Below, in pieces: positions 7,325-8,266 of a stretch of DNA of 8,266 bases. This DNA is from Methanobacteriaceae archaeon (GTDB taxonomy: Archaea; Methanobacteriota; Methanobacteria; Methanobacteriales; Methanobacteriaceae). Each line of letters starts with the position of its first letter. Positions within the stretch are counted from its first letter, which is position 1. The stretch covers positions 1 to 8,266 of the forward strand of contig CAAGFH010000143.1 of assembly GCA_900769095.1 (NCBI GenBank). Reading direction: 5' to 3'. The translations under genes were made by a program, and so were the position numbers. A model generated the notes under the pieces. It worked only from the letters and a program-made list of their open reading frames with translations. It searched no databases and was not told the DNA's origin.

Positions 7325-7388
7325 GCAAGGTTGTTGGAGAAAATTATTATTTCTCATATATACATCTTTACTACTCTATATATAATAA

Positions 7389-7403
7389 TATTTATATCGT
7401 TTT
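7389..7403 (-). promoter_or_regulatory. Promoter of the - strand surface-protein gene
   Basis: On the - strand AAAACGA (7403-7397) is followed by TATAAATA (7396-7389), a candidate TFB-recognition element and TATA box. Transcription would start near 7367-7369. That gives a leader of about 55 bases to the ATT start with its Shine-Dalgarno, but only about 11 bases to the upstream ATG at 7357. Confidence 0.55.
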
Positions 7404-7546
7404 ATTTTTTTAAATTAGGGTTTTTATTAGAAAATTCAATTATTTTTTTATTATTTTAATTAAAATTTTATTTTAATCGTATTATTAATTAAATTAATGT
7501 TAATTGTTATTTAATTTGCAAAATAATGACTATTTATGTAATAAAA
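7404..7546. other. AT-rich spacer between divergent surface-protein promoters
   Basis: This stretch is almost purely A and T, with isolated G or C bases. It contains the 14-bp palindrome ATTTTAATTAAAAT (7453-7466) and T runs, but no open frame with a ribosome-binding site and no RNA gene that I recognise. In such composition short palindromes are expected by chance. Confidence 0.5.
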
Positions 7547-7582
7547 TTATTTCGATAATATTTATATTATATATCGAAATAA
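7547..7582 (+). promoter_or_regulatory. Promoter with TATA box inside an 11-bp perfect inverted repeat (candidate operator)
   Basis: TTATTTCGATA (7547-7557) and its exact reverse complement TATCGAAATAA (7572-7582) flank the TATA-like ATTTATAT (7560-7567). The left arm sits where the TFB-recognition element should be. Transcription toward the 7628 gene would begin around 7590. The symmetry means the - strand reads a similar CGATATATAATATA, so the site could be a repressor operator, a bidirectional promoter, or both. Confidence 0.6.
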
Positions 7583-7593
7583 AAATAATATTG

Positions 7594-7621
7594 AATCATA
7601 TGATTTTTTAATCAATTGATT
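7594..7621 (+). repeat. Two tandem 12-bp palindromes forming a leader hairpin
   Basis: AATCATATGATT (7594-7605) and AATCAATTGATT (7610-7621) are each perfect palindromes of the form AATCANNTGATT, 16 bp centre to centre, with TTTT between them. In RNA the whole block can fold as one hairpin: 5 bp, a 2x2 internal loop, 5 bp and a TTTT loop. It ends exactly where the GGGGGT Shine-Dalgarno (7622-7627) begins, and its 5' base lies close to the predicted transcription start. Confidence 0.65.
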
Positions 7622-7627
7622 GGGGGT

Positions 7628-8266
7628 ATGCAAATTAATAAAAATTTTAAAGCTTTCATGCTTTTTTTGATAATTTTTTCAATGTTGTTTGTCGGGGTTG
7701 TATATGCACAAGAAGATAATTCAACAATGAATGTTACAAATGATGATTTTGAATCTATTCAGGTAATGATTGATAATGCAAAGCCTGGTGATTCAATATA
7801 TCTTGAAAATAAAACCTATTATGGTAATGGAACTCCAATTGTCGTTGATAAATCCATTAATATATATGGGGTGGATTCTTCTAAAACTGTTTTAAATGCT
7901 AGTGATAAGTCAAGCATCTTTTTAATATCCAAGGATGTTAATGTTAATTTTAGGGGATTGACTTTTACTAATGGTTATAATTCAACAGAAGGTGGAGCTA
8001 TTTTTAATTTAGGTGTTTTAAGTATCACTGATTCTGTAATTCAAAATACCTATGCTGAAACTGGTGCTATTCGTAATACTGGAAAATTAATAGTAACAAA
8101 TTCTTTATTTGATGCAAATCGTGGAAGTTTTGGTGCAGCTATTGATAATTATGTAGGGTATTTAAAAATTGTTGATACAACTTTTACAAATAACTCCTGT
8201 CTTGAAGGTGGTGCGATTTATAATAGATTTGGTGAATTTTTAGTCTATAACTGTTCTTTTTACAAT
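7628..8266 (+). CDS. Secreted parallel beta-helix surface protein (adhesin-like), 3' partial
   Basis: The frame is open for 213 codons from the ATG at 7628 to the end of the window, with no stop. It begins MQINKNFKAFMLF and has a clear signal peptide with cleavage after VYA (about residue 27). Residues 42-80 form an N-terminal cap (IQVMIDNAKPGDSIYLENKT). Beta-helix coils follow, marked by GGAI (122), TGAI (146), GAAI (169) and GGAI (194), about 24 residues apart. The segment with SSIFLI, LTFTNG and GGAI matches the - strand neighbour at 5780-7312, so the two are divergent paralogues. The ATG stands directly against GGGGGT, too close for a normal Shine-Dalgarno. The ATT at 7634 is at the usual distance and may be the real start, changing only two residues. 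The missing C-terminal part probably holds more coils and an anchor. Confidence 0.88.
   Translation, partial: MQINKNFKAFMLFLIIFSMLFVGVVYAQEDNSTMNVTNDDFESIQVMIDNAKPGDSIYLENKTYYGNGTPIVVDKSINIYGVDSSKTVLNASDKSSIFLISKDVNVNFRGLTFTNGYNSTEGGAIFNLGVLSITDSVIQNTYAETGAIRNTGKLIVTNSLFDANRGSFGAAIDNYVGYLKIVDTTFTNNSCLEGGAIYNRFGEFLVYNCSFYN

Noticed and set aside
5780..7357. Idea that the - strand surface gene is a pseudogene because its ATG-initiated N terminus looks wrong
   Set aside because: The frame is intact from signal peptide to membrane anchor, and the ATT start with a perfect Shine-Dalgarno explains the N terminus.
7453..7466. 14-bp palindrome ATTTTAATTAAAAT in the divergent spacer
   Set aside because: It is pure A/T within an almost pure A/T stretch, so it is expected by chance. 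It is mentioned in the spacer entry but not claimed as an operator.
7990..8266. Regularly spaced repeats in the last gene considered as a CRISPR-like or tandem DNA repeat
   Set aside because: The repetition is at protein level (GGAI turns about every 24 residues). The DNA copies are divergent, which is typical of beta-helix coils.

Overview
The window reads as chromosomal DNA of a host-associated methanogenic archaeon of the order Methanobacteriales, most like Methanobrevibacter. The grounds are: very AT-rich DNA; archaeal promoters (TATA boxes with an upstream element) and oligo-T terminators; Shine-Dalgarno sites of the GGAGGTGAT type; an FmdE-family protein (a family named for formylmethanofuran dehydrogenase); and a run of large secreted parallel beta-helix 'adhesin-like' proteins, which this genus carries in many copies. 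The genus is inferred, not proven.

Region 1 (1-3392, + strand) is a compact operon of four genes: a metal/chelate-type substrate-binding protein (its 5' end lies outside the window), a FecCD-type permease that overlaps the following ATPase gene by 10 bp, the ATPase, and an FmdE-family metal-binding protein that starts 9 bp after the ATPase. The transporter probably imports a metal, oxyanion or metal chelate, and the FmdE protein probably acts in the same pathway. An oligo-T terminator follows.

Region 2 (3393-8266) holds three genes for secreted proteins with right-handed parallel beta-helices. The first is on the + strand (3674-5707): signal peptide, Ig-like domain, beta-helix, Asp/Gly/Asn/Ser-rich stalk and C-terminal membrane anchor. 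The second is on the - strand and convergent with it (5780-7312): signal peptide, seven-coil GGA-type beta-helix, charged stalk and membrane anchor. The third diverges from the second (7628 to past the window end) and resembles it at the N terminus. The proteins are expected on the outer cell surface.

The most unusual signals are in the non-coding DNA around these three genes. The second gene, and possibly the third, appears to start at ATT six bases after a strong Shine-Dalgarno site. The third gene's TATA box is flanked by an 11-bp perfect inverted repeat. Its short leader is almost entirely two 12-bp palindromes that can fold into one hairpin touching the Shine-Dalgarno. All three promoters share a CGATA block just upstream of the TATA box. 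I saw no RNA genes, insertion sequences, CRISPR arrays or phage genes.
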